From a bacterium (GTDB lineage: Bacteria; Latescibacterota; Latescibacteria; Latescibacterales; Latescibacteraceae), in NCBI GenBank assembly GCA_021372535.1, contig JAJFUH010000165.1, forward strand, positions 1-47,239: DNA of 47,239 nt. The letters run 5' to 3'. Positions 16,114-24,878 of this stretch are shown here, piece after piece. A program made the translations under genes and the position numbers. Below the pieces are notes generated by a model. That model was not told the DNA's origin. It did not search any database and saw only the letters and a list, made by a program, of their open reading frames with translations. The first letter of the stretch is position 1. Each line of letters opens with the position of its first letter.

Positions 16114-17427
16114 TTATGCTTTTACCCCGAAAGTCGGCTTTTTCGTCTTCCACCTGCCCCCCGTGAAATCGGGACACTTGACCGGTTTGCTGCCGCTTGC
16201 GATGGACTGCTCGGACAGCGGGACGATACAGCTCATGATAACCGAATCGTACACATCGATTGGCGTCTGCGTTTTATTCCGCACAGCGGTGAGGAACAGG
16301 AGAAGCTCGAGATAGTCGGTGCCGCCGTGCCCTTTTTCGAGCCCCGCCGTCCATTCCTTGTCCGAATACCAGAAATGGTTGTACCGCTCCATGTAGGGCG
16401 GAAACGGCTCCCACTGATGGTATTCCGGGCTTTTGTCGGTTATATAGAGGGAATTTCGCTGCTCGTTGTAGATGCCGAGCGTTCCCTGGAGCATCCAGCG
16501 GTTGTCGTATGGGCGGGGGAGCTGCATGTCGTAGTTGATGACTATCGATTTCCCCTTGATCGTCCGGACAACCGAAGTGACGATATCGCCCTGCTTGTAT
16601 TTTCGTTTCGCGTTGGGATGATCGGCCCCGAATTTCCGTATGAAATAAGCGTTGATTCCCTTGGAATCCGATGCGGTCGAGGTTATGTAATCAAAATAGT
16701 CGCCGCAGTTGATATCGAGCCAGCTTATGACAGGGCCGAGGCTGTGAGTCGGATACTGGTCGCAGTTACGGTTGATGAGGAATTCCCCACCCCAGCGGAT
16801 ATTCCCCTGGGGATCGAAAAACCAGTGGTCTATGCAGTCGTGGGAGTGTGCGCAGTGACAGTGGACAATCTCGCCGAACAGCCCCTGCCGCACCATGTTG
16901 AGCACCGAAAGGTTGTCGCTCCTGAAGCTCCAGTTCTCGAGCATCATGCAGGGGACGCCGGTCTGTTCATGCGTTTTCACGAGATCCCAGCTCTGGTCGA
17001 GAGTGATCGCGCAGGGCACTTCGACGCCGACATACTTGCCGTGCTTCATGCCGTAAACCGCCATCGGGGTATGGAGCTGCCATGGTGTCGCGATTATAAC
17101 CGCATCGATGTCGTCACGTTCCATGAGTTTTTCATAGATGTGATCGTTCTGAGAGTACCCCTCGGGTTTCGGACGGCCGGTTTTTGTCACGATATCCTGA
17201 GCCATTGTCAGATTCTCGACATTGATGTCACAGAGGGCCGGAAACTCGACTCCCTCCATGTCCGCCATGACACCGAGCAGCGACCGTCCGCGATTGCCGG
17301 TGCCGACCACGCCGACTCGCACGTTCTTCCCTTGGGCAAAGGTCTTCTTTGAAGATGCCAGCGCCATTCCTACCGTCGAAGCAGTTCCCGCCTTGATGAA
17401 TTTCCTGCGATTGAGATGAGCAGCCAT
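16114..17427 (-). CDS. Tat-exported GH109-like Gfo/Idh/MocA protein
   Basis: The 437-residue protein has a twin-arginine leader (LNRRKFIKAGTASTVGMALAS) and a Rossmann loop VGVVGTGNRG at about 37-46. In place of the usual EKP it has EVP (136-138), as in GH109. Other GH109-type segments are CMMLENWSFRSDNLSVLNMVRQGLFGE split across 160-187, the YPTHSLGP motif (225-232) and the following DINCGDYFDYITS. GH109 enzymes are NAD-dependent glycosidases (founding activity alpha-N-acetylgalactosaminidase) that hydrolyse through a transient 3-keto intermediate, which explains Tat export with bound cofactor. The exact sugar is unproven. A plausible reverse promoter is TTGTCA (17556-17561) with an AT-rich -10 about 16-17 bp on. 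It ends a reverse-strand cluster. Confidence 0.82.
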   Translation of the reverse strand: MAAHLNRRKFIKAGTASTVGMALASSKKTFAQGKNVRVGVVGTGNRGRSLLGVMADMEGVEFPALCDINVENLTMAQDIVTKTGRPKPEGYSQNDHIYEKLMERDDIDAVIIATPWQLHTPMAVYGMKHGKYVGVEVPCAITLDQSWDLVKTHEQTGVPCMMLENWSFRSDNLSVLNMVRQGLFGEIVHCHCAHSHDCIDHWFFDPQGNIRWGGEFLINRNCDQYPTHSLGPVISWLDINCGDYFDYITSTASDSKGINAYFIRKFGADHPNAKRKYKQGDIVTSVVRTIKGKSIVINYDMQLPRPYDNRWMLQGTLGIYNEQRNSLYITDKSPEYHQWEPFPPYMERYNHFWYSDKEWTAGLEKGHGGTDYLELLLFLTAVRNKTQTPIDVYDSVIMSCIVPLSEQSIASGSKPVKCPDFTGGRWKTKKPTFGVKA

Positions 17428-17612
17428 AATACATACCCCGGAATAATTGTTCTTACCACAGAGAACACTGAATTCTCCGATTTTATGCTGGTATTATATT
17501 ATTATCAGGCGTAGATAACTAATATATAATCAAAATATCATATTTCCACTGGTATTGACAACAGTAAAAAACGTGGTTTTCACAGGAAATAATATATCTG
17601 GGTAAGTGATTG

Positions 17613-18806
17613 TTATTCTTTTATGTTCTGTACGATTGCACCGGTCTTTTTATTCTTGAGGATCAGCTTCGTACGGCCATCGGGCATTGTCTCTTCCTTG
17701 ATGAGGAAAAACTGACTGTCATACTCGACCGCGGCTTTAGTATCCGCGGCTTTCTCCGGGCCGCGCCAGATTTCTAGCCCGACCGGCTCCCATTTTTTCG
17801 ACTGCACCGAGCGGTAACAGGCATCCATGATCGCATTGACAATATACCCGTCGTAGAAGGTCTCCCCGGGCGTGGTGTCGTTATCGAGCGCATCGAGCAT
17901 ATCGGCGAACATATCGACATAACCGAGCTCGTGCACCTCGTCTCCGACCGGGAAGAGCCAGCCGGTTTCGCTCTCTGCTTTCTCGGCCACATACCCGCCT
18001 TTACCGACCGATGTGTACATCTCGAAACCCGTGCGGAGAAAATGGTCGAGCCAGATGGTTCCCTCAGTCCCGGAGACTTCGTCGCGGAGATCCATCCCGC
18101 CGCGGAATGTCCAGCTTACCTCGAACTGACCGATTGCGCCGTTTTCGTACTTCACGAGCCCTATGGCATGATCCTCCGCTTCGATAGGATGCACTTGTGT
18201 GGCAGCCCAGCACATGACCTCGACCGGCCTGATGTCTTTCCCGATAAAATTCCTGCCGATCTCGATACAGTGGCAGCCCATGTCGATGATTGCCCCACCA
18301 CCGGCCTGCCCGATATCCAAAAACCAGGCGCTGTGCGGGCCGGGATGCGTCTCGCGCGACCGTGTCCACAACACTTTTCCGAGAGCGCCTTTCCGTACGG
18401 AATCTATCGATTTGAGTGTTTTGGGAGTGTAGACGAGGTCTTCGAGATAGCCATGGAACACGCCCGCCTGCTCGACCGCATCGAGCATCTCACGGGCTTC
18501 CTCAGCATTGCAGGCAAGCGGTTTGGTGCAGAGAACCGCTTTCCCGGCTTCGGCGGCCATGAGCGCGGCCTCCCTGTGGAGGTTGTTGGGCAAGCCGATA
18601 ACAACGACATCCGTCTCGGGATCGTGAATCGCTTCTCCCATATCGGTTGTCCACCGGGGAATGCCCCAGTCTTCCGCAAACTTCCGCGCCCGTTCGGGAG
18701 AGCGTGAATAAACCGTATGAACCCTGTCACTGCGCCGTTTTCCGTGAAGTGTCATGGTGTAGAACATTCCGATAAGACCGGTGCCGAGCATCGTTATGGA
18801 GCGCAT
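17613..18806 (-). CDS. Gfo/Idh/MocA-family oxidoreductase (cytoplasmic)
   Basis: The 397-residue protein has a Rossmann loop MLGTGLIG (about 6-13), [11 protein letters not shown] (71-81) and CTKPL at 93-97, a TKP variant of the family's EKP motif. [11 protein letters not shown], after GGGAIID at about 187-203, supplies the Asp/His pair used in catalysis in many members. It has no leader, so it is cytoplasmic. AAGGAGATG precedes the ATG closely. The C-terminus ([18 protein letters not shown]) forms a short charged tail outside the normal domain. It probably oxidises the keto- or hydroxyl-sugar made by the exported enzymes encoded beside it, which is inference from context. Confidence 0.83.
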   Translation of the reverse strand: MRSITMLGTGLIGMFYTMTLHGKRRSDRVHTVYSRSPERARKFAEDWGIPRWTTDMGEAIHDPETDVVVIGLPNNLHREAALMAAEAGKAVLCTKPLACNAEEAREMLDAVEQAGVFHGYLEDLVYTPKTLKSIDSVRKGALGKVLWTRSRETHPGPHSAWFLDIGQAGGGAIIDMGCHCIEIGRNFIGKDIRPVEVMCWAATQVHPIEAEDHAIGLVKYENGAIGQFEVSWTFRGGMDLRDEVSGTEGTIWLDHFLRTGFEMYTSVGKGGYVAEKAESETGWLFPVGDEVHELGYVDMFADMLDALDNDTTPGETFYDGYIVNAIMDACYRSVQSKKWEPVGLEIWRGPEKAADTKAAVEYDSQFFLIKEETMPDGRTKLILKNKKTGAIVQNIKE

Positions 18807-18850
18807 CGTTTCATCTCCTTTTCGGGCTTTTTATTTCTTAACCCGGAATA

Positions 18851-19003
18851 CTCATGAAAATATTCAGCCACGAAGACACAAAATGATATAACATATTATT
18901 TATACTATCTTTAAAAATTACCAGCCGTTAACATACGAAAAACACAAAATACAAATCCGTCAAAATCCGCGTTCTATTCAATTTTTATGAATAGATCGGG
19001 TCA
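18851..19003 (-). repeat. Modular 3'-associated repeat, copy B
   Basis: It reads on the reverse strand, downstream of the stop codon of the 19103-21328 gene. In order it shows GATCTATTCAT, AATAGAACGCGGATTTTGACGGATTTG, the 15-mer GATAGTATAAATAAT (18895-18909), TTGTGTCTTCGTGGC and AATATTTTCATGAG. About 100 nt separate it from the stop codon, the longest gap among the copies. Confidence 0.72.
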
Positions 19004-19102
19004 AACGAAATCTCATGTTTTACCTGTGGCCAGATGATAACAATGGCACAGGGAAACCATCGAACAGCATATACGATGGAAAAACCGTAACCGGTACACT
19101 GA

Positions 19103-21328
19103 TTATTTCTCCTTCGGGATCGTTATCAGAACGTCACCGGGGATCATGATCGTCCGCAAACGGTCGAAATTTCTGCCGATTTTGCTTGAACCGGACAGTT
19201 CCCAGAGCGAGGTCTTCAACCGCCGGAGGGCCAAAACGGAGGTTATCCAGCCCTGCGTCCAGCCTGTCTCCGTGCTCCAGACTCCCCAGCCCGCATCGGA
19301 ATTGCTCCCCCAGTGCTCCCACCGCTCGAAATCGAACGCCCTGAACCATGCGCCGTCGAGCTCAGGATGAGCTTCGCTCCTCACCTGTATGCGGCAGAGA
19401 AAATCCGCCAGCCGGTTCTCCGTTTCACGGTATAGGGTATCCCCGGTTGCCTCGGCCGCCTCGTGCAGCCCGAGGAAGGCAAAATTTGTCGTGTACAGCA
19501 TATCCGCCAGCGGATCGCCGTTCTGCTGTATCAGGGAGGCCTCGCCCTTGCCGTAATCGGCATTCGATGCGGGAGGACCGTACTGTCCTTTCCCGGAGCC
19601 GATTTCTTCGCGTATGGCCCCGCACGGCGCCTGGTACTTCAGGAGTTCCCCTGTCATAATTTTGAGCCATTGACGGTGCTCCGGCGTATCATCCACGCGC
19701 ACGAGCCATGCGAGCGGCAGGATCATCCGCGCCCGCTCCTGCTGGATGCCGTTCGTCCATACCCACGAATCGGGATAGGCTTTCATGGTCATGGCAATGG
19801 CCGTTTTCGCCCGGTTCAGGAAAAGTTCATATCCCGTGTGGCGGTATGCCCAGAGATAGCAGGCCCAGAGGTATGCCTGATAATGGGGAGAGTAACTTAT
19901 GGTCTGATCGGCGAAATAGCTTTGCCAGCCGTTTTTGACAAGTTCGTCTTCATCGATCCGGTTTTTACGGAAACCCAGTGTTCCCGTAGTTCGCAGATTC
20001 GCCATCAGGCATCTCGTGACAGCTTCGTCCCAGCGGTCGGTTTTGAGCACCGCCGAAGCGGCGATAATTCCGAGCAGCGACCGTGCGTTGTCGTCACCGT
20101 AATAGACGCCGTAACCGTCAAGGTCCCGCCAGTAGTTTTCGACATCGTTCCAGCCGAACAGCCCGTACGAAGGATTCCCGGAGTCGGCGCGGCTGCCCTG
20201 AGACATGATTGATTTCAGGCACAGCCAGTCACAGATATGTTCCGCCGTTCCGCGGTAACGGGATTCGTCCAGAGCCAGACCAGCCAAAGCCATTGCGCCG
20301 GCCGTTTCTGCGTTGCAGTCGTTGCGGCGCCACCAGCGAACGGGCTGGGTGCCGTCACGCCAAATGCTCGAACAGAATCCCTCGAGAACCCCGAGGCTGC
20401 CGTCCCCGACCGGCCGTTCCGCTCCGGGCATCGGCCCGATGCGGTCACTCCATGTCCGCGCATCGACGGTATAGAGATTCTCCCAGGACGGATGGATCAG
20501 CAGCCGCGCGTTGAAAAACCAGTCGATACCGCGGCGGAGCGCCTGAACCTCGATTTCTGCGGGAAGCCGTGATTCTCCGGTAAATGACGGCCGGACGGCC
20601 GGTGTCCACTCTACCGGAGGTATAGAATTTTCAGGTCGTAGCCATCGGAGTATCCATGTCCAGATCGTCTCCCATTTTTCCGATGGCGCATAACGAGCGG
20701 TGATACAGGCGCTCAGCTTTGTTGTGGACACGAGCACGTTTTTTCCGGGAAGTTCGAACAGCACGGGATAAACCGTCGTTCCTTCGAGGCCGAATACCGC
20801 GCGGTCGAATCCCGCCACCTTCGCGATAACGATGAGCGGATGTGGAGCCTCCATTTCGAGAAAACGGCAGCCATGGAGGTAGAGGATATCCATTGCCGAT
20901 ACTCCGGCGCCGAATGCCCCGGCTGTCACCACACCGCGTTCGAGCGAGGTATCCCGCGGTTTCCCCACAGCGATGCCCGGGAGCGAGGAGGGATATTCGA
21001 CATACAGCCGGAGATTCTTTTTCGCCGCCGTTTCATAAACTTCCTGCCCGACAGGGGTCGGCTCGTCCGGATATCCGTCCGCAAGAATGAGCACACCGGA
21101 GCCTGCAGGCGCCGACCGCACCGCATCGAGAGCGGTATCATACCGCGCTGTTTCTTTCATGCGTCCGGCAACGACATGGTACAGATCGTTATCCTCGCGG
21201 CAGACAAAAACAAGCGACGGACCGCGGCGAACTGTCTGTACGGTTTCTCCGTAGATGATCGTCTGAAACACGATAAACGCCGATATGACACCGACTGCAA
21301 CACACATAAAACGAATTCCGTTTCTCAC
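19103..21328 (-). CDS. Large secreted protein of unknown function, alpha/beta plus helical-toroid-like
   Basis: I do not recognise a named family. The start is GTG at 21328 with GGAG 7 nt upstream, giving 741 residues and a signal peptide or anchor (about 1-28). Residues 30-250 look alpha/beta, resembling a glutamine-amidotransferase-like (ThuA or beta-galactosidase trimerisation) domain: GVLILADGYPDEP, MDILYLHGCRFLEME, HPLIVIAKVAGFDRAVFG. Residues 270-715 are helical and rich in Trp/Tyr with repeated acidic-aromatic pairs (WFFNARLLIHPSWENLY, RRNDCNAETAGAMALAGLAL, SPHYQAYLWACYLW, GWGVWSTETGWTQGWI), like (alpha/alpha)6 glycosidases and lyases. It lies 30 bp downstream of the nitrilase-family gene, so they are co-transcribed. 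A carbohydrate-active role is inferred. Confidence 0.6.
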   Translation of the reverse strand: MRNGIRFMCVAVGVISAFIVFQTIIYGETVQTVRRGPSLVFVCREDNDLYHVVAGRMKETARYDTALDAVRSAPAGSGVLILADGYPDEPTPVGQEVYETAAKKNLRLYVEYPSSLPGIAVGKPRDTSLERGVVTAGAFGAGVSAMDILYLHGCRFLEMEAPHPLIVIAKVAGFDRAVFGLEGTTVYPVLFELPGKNVLVSTTKLSACITARYAPSEKWETIWTWILRWLRPENSIPPVEWTPAVRPSFTGESRLPAEIEVQALRRGIDWFFNARLLIHPSWENLYTVDARTWSDRIGPMPGAERPVGDGSLGVLEGFCSSIWRDGTQPVRWWRRNDCNAETAGAMALAGLALDESRYRGTAEHICDWLCLKSIMSQGSRADSGNPSYGLFGWNDVENYWRDLDGYGVYYGDDNARSLLGIIAASAVLKTDRWDEAVTRCLMANLRTTGTLGFRKNRIDEDELVKNGWQSYFADQTISYSPHYQAYLWACYLWAYRHTGYELFLNRAKTAIAMTMKAYPDSWVWTNGIQQERARMILPLAWLVRVDDTPEHRQWLKIMTGELLKYQAPCGAIREEIGSGKGQYGPPASNADYGKGEASLIQQNGDPLADMLYTTNFAFLGLHEAAEATGDTLYRETENRLADFLCRIQVRSEAHPELDGAWFRAFDFERWEHWGSNSDAGWGVWSTETGWTQGWITSVLALRRLKTSLWELSGSSKIGRNFDRLRTIMIPGDVLITIPKEK

Positions 21329-21358
21329 TGTTCGACTCCGGATTTATTGTGCGTTTCT

Positions 21359-22315
21359 CTATTTCTCGAACCTGACCTTTCGGGTATCCTGCTCGATTCC
21401 GGTCGGACGGGTCAAAGGCTCGTACAACTCCGGGCGGCGGGTGCGAATCCACCGTCTCCCGGTCGATTTCTCCTGAAGGGAAGCATCGAGATCGGCAACC
21501 ACCATATCGTCCCCGGCTTTCCATGTCTCGGTGATGATACGGCCGTAGGGATCGAGAACCATCGCATTTCCGGTGCGGATTTCATCATCGTCCACTCCGA
21601 CTCCGTTGCTGAAAACGAGGAACAGCCCGTTGTCGTGGGCGCGGGCAGGGAGCCAGCGCATGAGCCAGCCCCGTCCCTTGTCGCCGCGGAGCTCGTCCTC
21701 GATCGCACGGGGGTCGCTGTGACGGTTGTGCCAGAGCGCGGGATCGACAAGCCCCATGGCATAAGGACTCGCAGTCTTGCAGCCGCCGGTCTGGTGCGGA
21801 GCGAGGAGGATTTCGGCACCCATGAGCGCTGTTACACGGACGTTTTCGCCGATGTTGTTGTCGTAGCAGATCAGCACACCCACGCGGCATCCGTGCGGGG
21901 TATCGAATACCGTGTATTCCGAACCGGACGACATGTGTTCGCTGATAAAACAGTGAATCTTGCGGTGACGGCGGCATTGACCGTCCGGCATGGCCACAAC
22001 ATAGGTGTTGTAGAGCTTTCCGTCGTCAGCGATTTCAACGAGTCCTGCACCGATGGTCATCCGGTAAAAACGGGCAAGAGAAAGCAGCTCCTGCGAGGAA
22101 GGCCCCTCGAATATCGGCTCCGCCAGAGCCGCAAGCTCATCTTTCGTCAGTTTTCTGAGAAACCAGTAGCCTGTTATGCAGCATTCGGGGAATACGATGA
22201 TCTCCGCCTCACGGCGCGACGCTTCCTCGGTGAAGTGACGGATTTTCCGGAAATTTTCCTGCTTGTCTCCCGAAGTATGTTCGAACTGCACCGAAGCGAC
22301 ACGAATATTTTTCAT
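21359..22315 (-). CDS. Carbon-nitrogen hydrolase (nitrilase superfamily)
   Basis: AGGTG 6 nt upstream favours the ATG at 22315 over one seven codons earlier, giving 318 residues. The Glu-Lys-Cys triad is complete: Glu44 in VFPECC, Lys119 in HRKIH and Cys150 in LICYDNN. The alpha-beta-beta-alpha sandwich covers the whole chain. Members hydrolyse amides, carbamoyl groups or nitriles; the closest look is to aliphatic amidase or N-carbamoyl-amino-acid hydrolase types, but specificity cannot be set. It has no signal peptide, so it is cytoplasmic. The 146-bp gap from the FAD oxidoreductase and the 30-bp gap to the next gene suggest one reverse-strand transcript. It may release ammonia from an amide-bearing sugar derivative, which is inference. 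Confidence 0.85.
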   Translation of the reverse strand: MKNIRVASVQFEHTSGDKQENFRKIRHFTEEASRREAEIIVFPECCITGYWFLRKLTKDELAALAEPIFEGPSSQELLSLARFYRMTIGAGLVEIADDGKLYNTYVVAMPDGQCRRHRKIHCFISEHMSSGSEYTVFDTPHGCRVGVLICYDNNIGENVRVTALMGAEILLAPHQTGGCKTASPYAMGLVDPALWHNRHSDPRAIEDELRGDKGRGWLMRWLPARAHDNGLFLVFSNGVGVDDDEIRTGNAMVLDPYGRIITETWKAGDDMVVADLDASLQEKSTGRRWIRTRRPELYEPLTRPTGIEQDTRKVRFEK

Positions 22316-22417
22316 GAACGCACCTTTCGACGACAATTACCTTATGGTCTCATATCACCGGAGAGCTGTCCGGTCAAAACAGAAGATAGAAGAACTCTTT
22401 CTTTTTTTCCCTTGTTA

Positions 22418-22445
22418 CTTGTGCCTTATGCCTTGTGCCTTATGC
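22418..22445. repeat. Tandem 14-mer
   Basis: Two perfect adjacent copies of CTTGTGCCTTATGC are followed by the partial unit CTTCTTAATGC. They lie in the gap between the FAD oxidoreductase and nitrilase-family genes. No function is visible. Confidence 0.6.
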
Positions 22446-22461
22446 CTTCTTAATGCCCGCT

Positions 22462-24321
22462 TTACCCAACATCGCACGCGAATATGTGCGCCCGGTCGGC
22501 ACCCCATGTATCTTCAAGGACGAGCCGCACAGTTTTTGCTCTCGCATCGAGGGGCAGCCTGACGAGGCGCTGATAATTGTTATCCGCCTTAGCAATGGTT
22601 TTCCATGCTCCGCCGTCACCGCGCACATCGACGCGGAACACATGGGCCATCGCTTCCGGTACCGTGCGATTTTTCATGTTCAGAGGATAATTCGAGGGCA
22701 TCAGGTACTTGTTGTTCAGGTCGCTGTCGAAGACAAGCCGCATGGACTGTATCTGAACCGTGCTCTTGAACGTGAACTCGATCCACCCACCACGGGGAAG
22801 CCACAGGCCGTTGTCGGCGTTCCCGACCGGCCGGTCGATGCCGTTGACGAGCACCGACGTATCGCCGCCGGACGAACTCAGCTTCGCCGTTTTCGAGAGC
22901 CCGGGAACCTCCCGCACGTTCCAGGGAAGATAGCAGTCGTCGTCCATGAGAGTCTGCTTGAGAAGAGTAGTTTTTCGTTCATAAACACCCCGCGGGGAAA
23001 GCCCATCCTTCACGGCGATTGCAGCGGCGACACCGACCGCCTGACCGAGTGTGGCGCAAGTCGCCATGACGCGGGTGGCGCTCATTGCGGCGTGGGTCGC
23101 GCTGATATTACGTCCCGCGAAGAACAGATTGTCGATATTCCGCGAGTAGAGGCTCCGGTACGGGATGCCGAAGGGCGAAGGGGCCGGGTGAAAGATATTC
23201 GGTTCACCGGGATGCCGGAAACCCGCCGTATTGTGGTCGTCCATCGTCCAGCCGCCGTATGCGGCGAGATCGTCGAATTTCCCTTCGGCGCGGACATCGT
23301 TCTGGGTCAGGATGTGATCCCCGACGTAGCGTCTGCTCTCGCGTTTTCCGGGGAGGAAGCCCACCCAGTCGAGCGTCCAGTTTTCGGCGCCGTGGTCACC
23401 GCGATTCTTGATGTGGTCCCACACGCCGAAAGCGATCTTGAGGAGCTCGTCACGGAGACGCTCGGTGTCGTGGATGGAATCGTCCTCGCCGCCGAGCTCC
23501 ATCCACCAGAAATTGGTTGTGCGTACATCGTGCTCACGGTACGGCAGATCATCGTCACTCTTAAACACGGAGGCCCAGGCAGGCGGAATGAACGGCTGCG
23601 GACTCGCCGTTTCGCGGGCCTGAAAAAGACAGCTCATGCCCATCGTCCTGCGGTCGGCTTCCAGCGGCTCGATGTCTTCGCCGAACTCGTCACGGCTCTC
23701 CCGTCCGATGCGAAACTCAGCGCCGGAAAGCGGGGCAAGAATCGAGTCACCCGAACAATCGGCGAAATAACCTGCTTCGATATGGTGCCAGGTCTCGGTT
23801 GTGAGCTGCCAGGCTTTGACAGCCCGTATCCGCGTTCCGTCCATTTCGATGTCGTTGCAGGTGCAGTTGAGAAAGAGCTCGATATTCGGCTCGAACCGCA
23901 CTTTTTCGTACAGCACGCTGTCCCATAGCGAGTAGTTCGAGGTCGGGTTGCGGTAACAGTTCTCCATCTGTATTTCGTCGATGATACCGGTCTCACGGTT
24001 GTTTTCGCCATGGGCTCCGCAGACATGCATGCGGATTTCGCTCGATGCGTTCCCGCCGAGCACGGGGCGATCCTGCACGAGGGCCACCTTTGCGCCGTGA
24101 CGGGCAGCGGCGATAGCGGCGCACATTCCCGCGATTCCGCCGCCGACCACGCAGAAGTCCACGCGGTGGTCTTCACGTTTCAATGCGGCAGCACCGGACG
24201 GTTTCCCCGTAGATCGTATGAGTCCCGAAGGTGATGACGGACGCACGAACGCCAGCGACGATGCGGCGGCAATTCCGGTTTTGAAGACGGTCCGGCGGTT
24301 CATACCGGTGGATTTTCTCAT
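22462..24321 (-). CDS. Tat-exported FAD-dependent oxidoreductase with C-terminal carbohydrate-binding-like domain
   Basis: AGGGA 7 nt before ATG 24321 sets the start (619 residues). The frame opens five codons earlier without such a site. A twin-arginine leader (MNRRTVFKTGIAAASSLAF) spans 7-25. The FAD-binding Rossmann motif VVGGGIAGMCAAIAAARHG lies at about 58-76, followed by PVLGGNASSEIRMHVCGAHGE, typical of the FAD_oxidored family. FFAGRNISATHAAMSATRVM near 440-460 is the second FAD contact. Residues about 485-619 look like a beta-sandwich F5/8 type C-like module (RGGWIEFTFKSTVQIQSMRLVFDSD, split). It is the first gene of the reverse cluster and has a recognisable promoter with an operator-like palindrome. 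Substrate unknown; sugar or polyol oxidation fits the setting. Confidence 0.85.
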   Translation of the reverse strand: MRKSTGMNRRTVFKTGIAAASSLAFVRPSSPSGLIRSTGKPSGAAALKREDHRVDFCVVGGGIAGMCAAIAAARHGAKVALVQDRPVLGGNASSEIRMHVCGAHGENNRETGIIDEIQMENCYRNPTSNYSLWDSVLYEKVRFEPNIELFLNCTCNDIEMDGTRIRAVKAWQLTTETWHHIEAGYFADCSGDSILAPLSGAEFRIGRESRDEFGEDIEPLEADRRTMGMSCLFQARETASPQPFIPPAWASVFKSDDDLPYREHDVRTTNFWWMELGGEDDSIHDTERLRDELLKIAFGVWDHIKNRGDHGAENWTLDWVGFLPGKRESRRYVGDHILTQNDVRAEGKFDDLAAYGGWTMDDHNTAGFRHPGEPNIFHPAPSPFGIPYRSLYSRNIDNLFFAGRNISATHAAMSATRVMATCATLGQAVGVAAAIAVKDGLSPRGVYERKTTLLKQTLMDDDCYLPWNVREVPGLSKTAKLSSSGGDTSVLVNGIDRPVGNADNGLWLPRGGWIEFTFKSTVQIQSMRLVFDSDLNNKYLMPSNYPLNMKNRTVPEAMAHVFRVDVRGDGGAWKTIAKADNNYQRLVRLPLDARAKTVRLVLEDTWGADRAHIFACDVG

Positions 24322-24383
24322 TGCTCGTTCCCTCATTGGTATATGTGACCTGCTTCCGAATAATCGTGCTCATTTCCATTATG

Positions 24384-24412
24384 AATATAATCCGGTATAT
24401 CATACCGGGCAA
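24384..24412 (-). promoter_or_regulatory. Reverse promoter with a palindromic operator in its spacer
   Basis: On the reverse strand, TTGCCC (24407-24412) and TATATT (24384-24389) are separated by exactly 17 bp. The spacer holds a perfect inverted repeat, CCGGTAT at 24392-24398 and ATACCGG at 24402-24408 around ATC. The -10 lies about 60 bp before the FAD oxidoreductase start. The palindrome suggests a repressor site, which is inference. Confidence 0.6.
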
Positions 24413-24878
24413 CCTATTCCGTAAAGCGATGCAGACATATGTATGGGTAGGCTGTTTGGAATCAGTTCACAAGCATGCTTACTCCATTATCGTGCATATA
24501 AAGAAACCTTTGAATAACGAAAAGATCATACCCGTATTGGTCATTCGTTCCATTTTCCCCCGCATGAGAGAAGGGTCAGGGATAAGGGCAATTACCGTAT
24601 TTCATAGAATTATTACCCTCACCCTCGGTCCCTCTCCCGTAAACAGGAGAAGGAAGAAAAACATTATATCAGGCATTCGAACATGTTTTAAATAATTACT
24701 TCAAAGGTTTCGACGTGAATGAACCATTCGGTCTGAAAAAGGATGCTTGATTCATCATGAGATTTTACAGATACTATTATCACAGAAGAACTGAAAAATG
24801 AACAATGCTTTCACAAAAACAGGGAATGTTTATAGAGCACTGCATTGCCGTAAACACGCCTTTGCAGGGAGTCAGAGT
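24413..24878. other. Intergenic region between divergent genes
   Basis: Apart from the reverse promoter to its left, this stretch holds a degenerate CCCTCTCC/GGAGAAGG hairpin-type repeat near 24610-24660 and nothing else I can name. The forward frame open from 24798 is upstream sequence of the next gene, whose ribosome-binding site fixes a later start. Confidence 0.5.

Noticed and set aside
16099-17352. Forward open frame of 417 codons
   Set aside because: It is antisense to the GH109-like gene and shows no recognisable domain.
20840-22453. Forward open frame of 537 codons
   Set aside because: It runs antisense to the secreted unknown protein and nitrilase-family genes, whose domains, starts and catalytic residues are clear. 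Its product shows no domain; long antisense frames are common where third codon positions are GC-rich.
22435-23928. Forward open frame of 497 codons
   Set aside because: It is antisense to the FAD oxidoreductase, with no motif and no ribosome-binding site.
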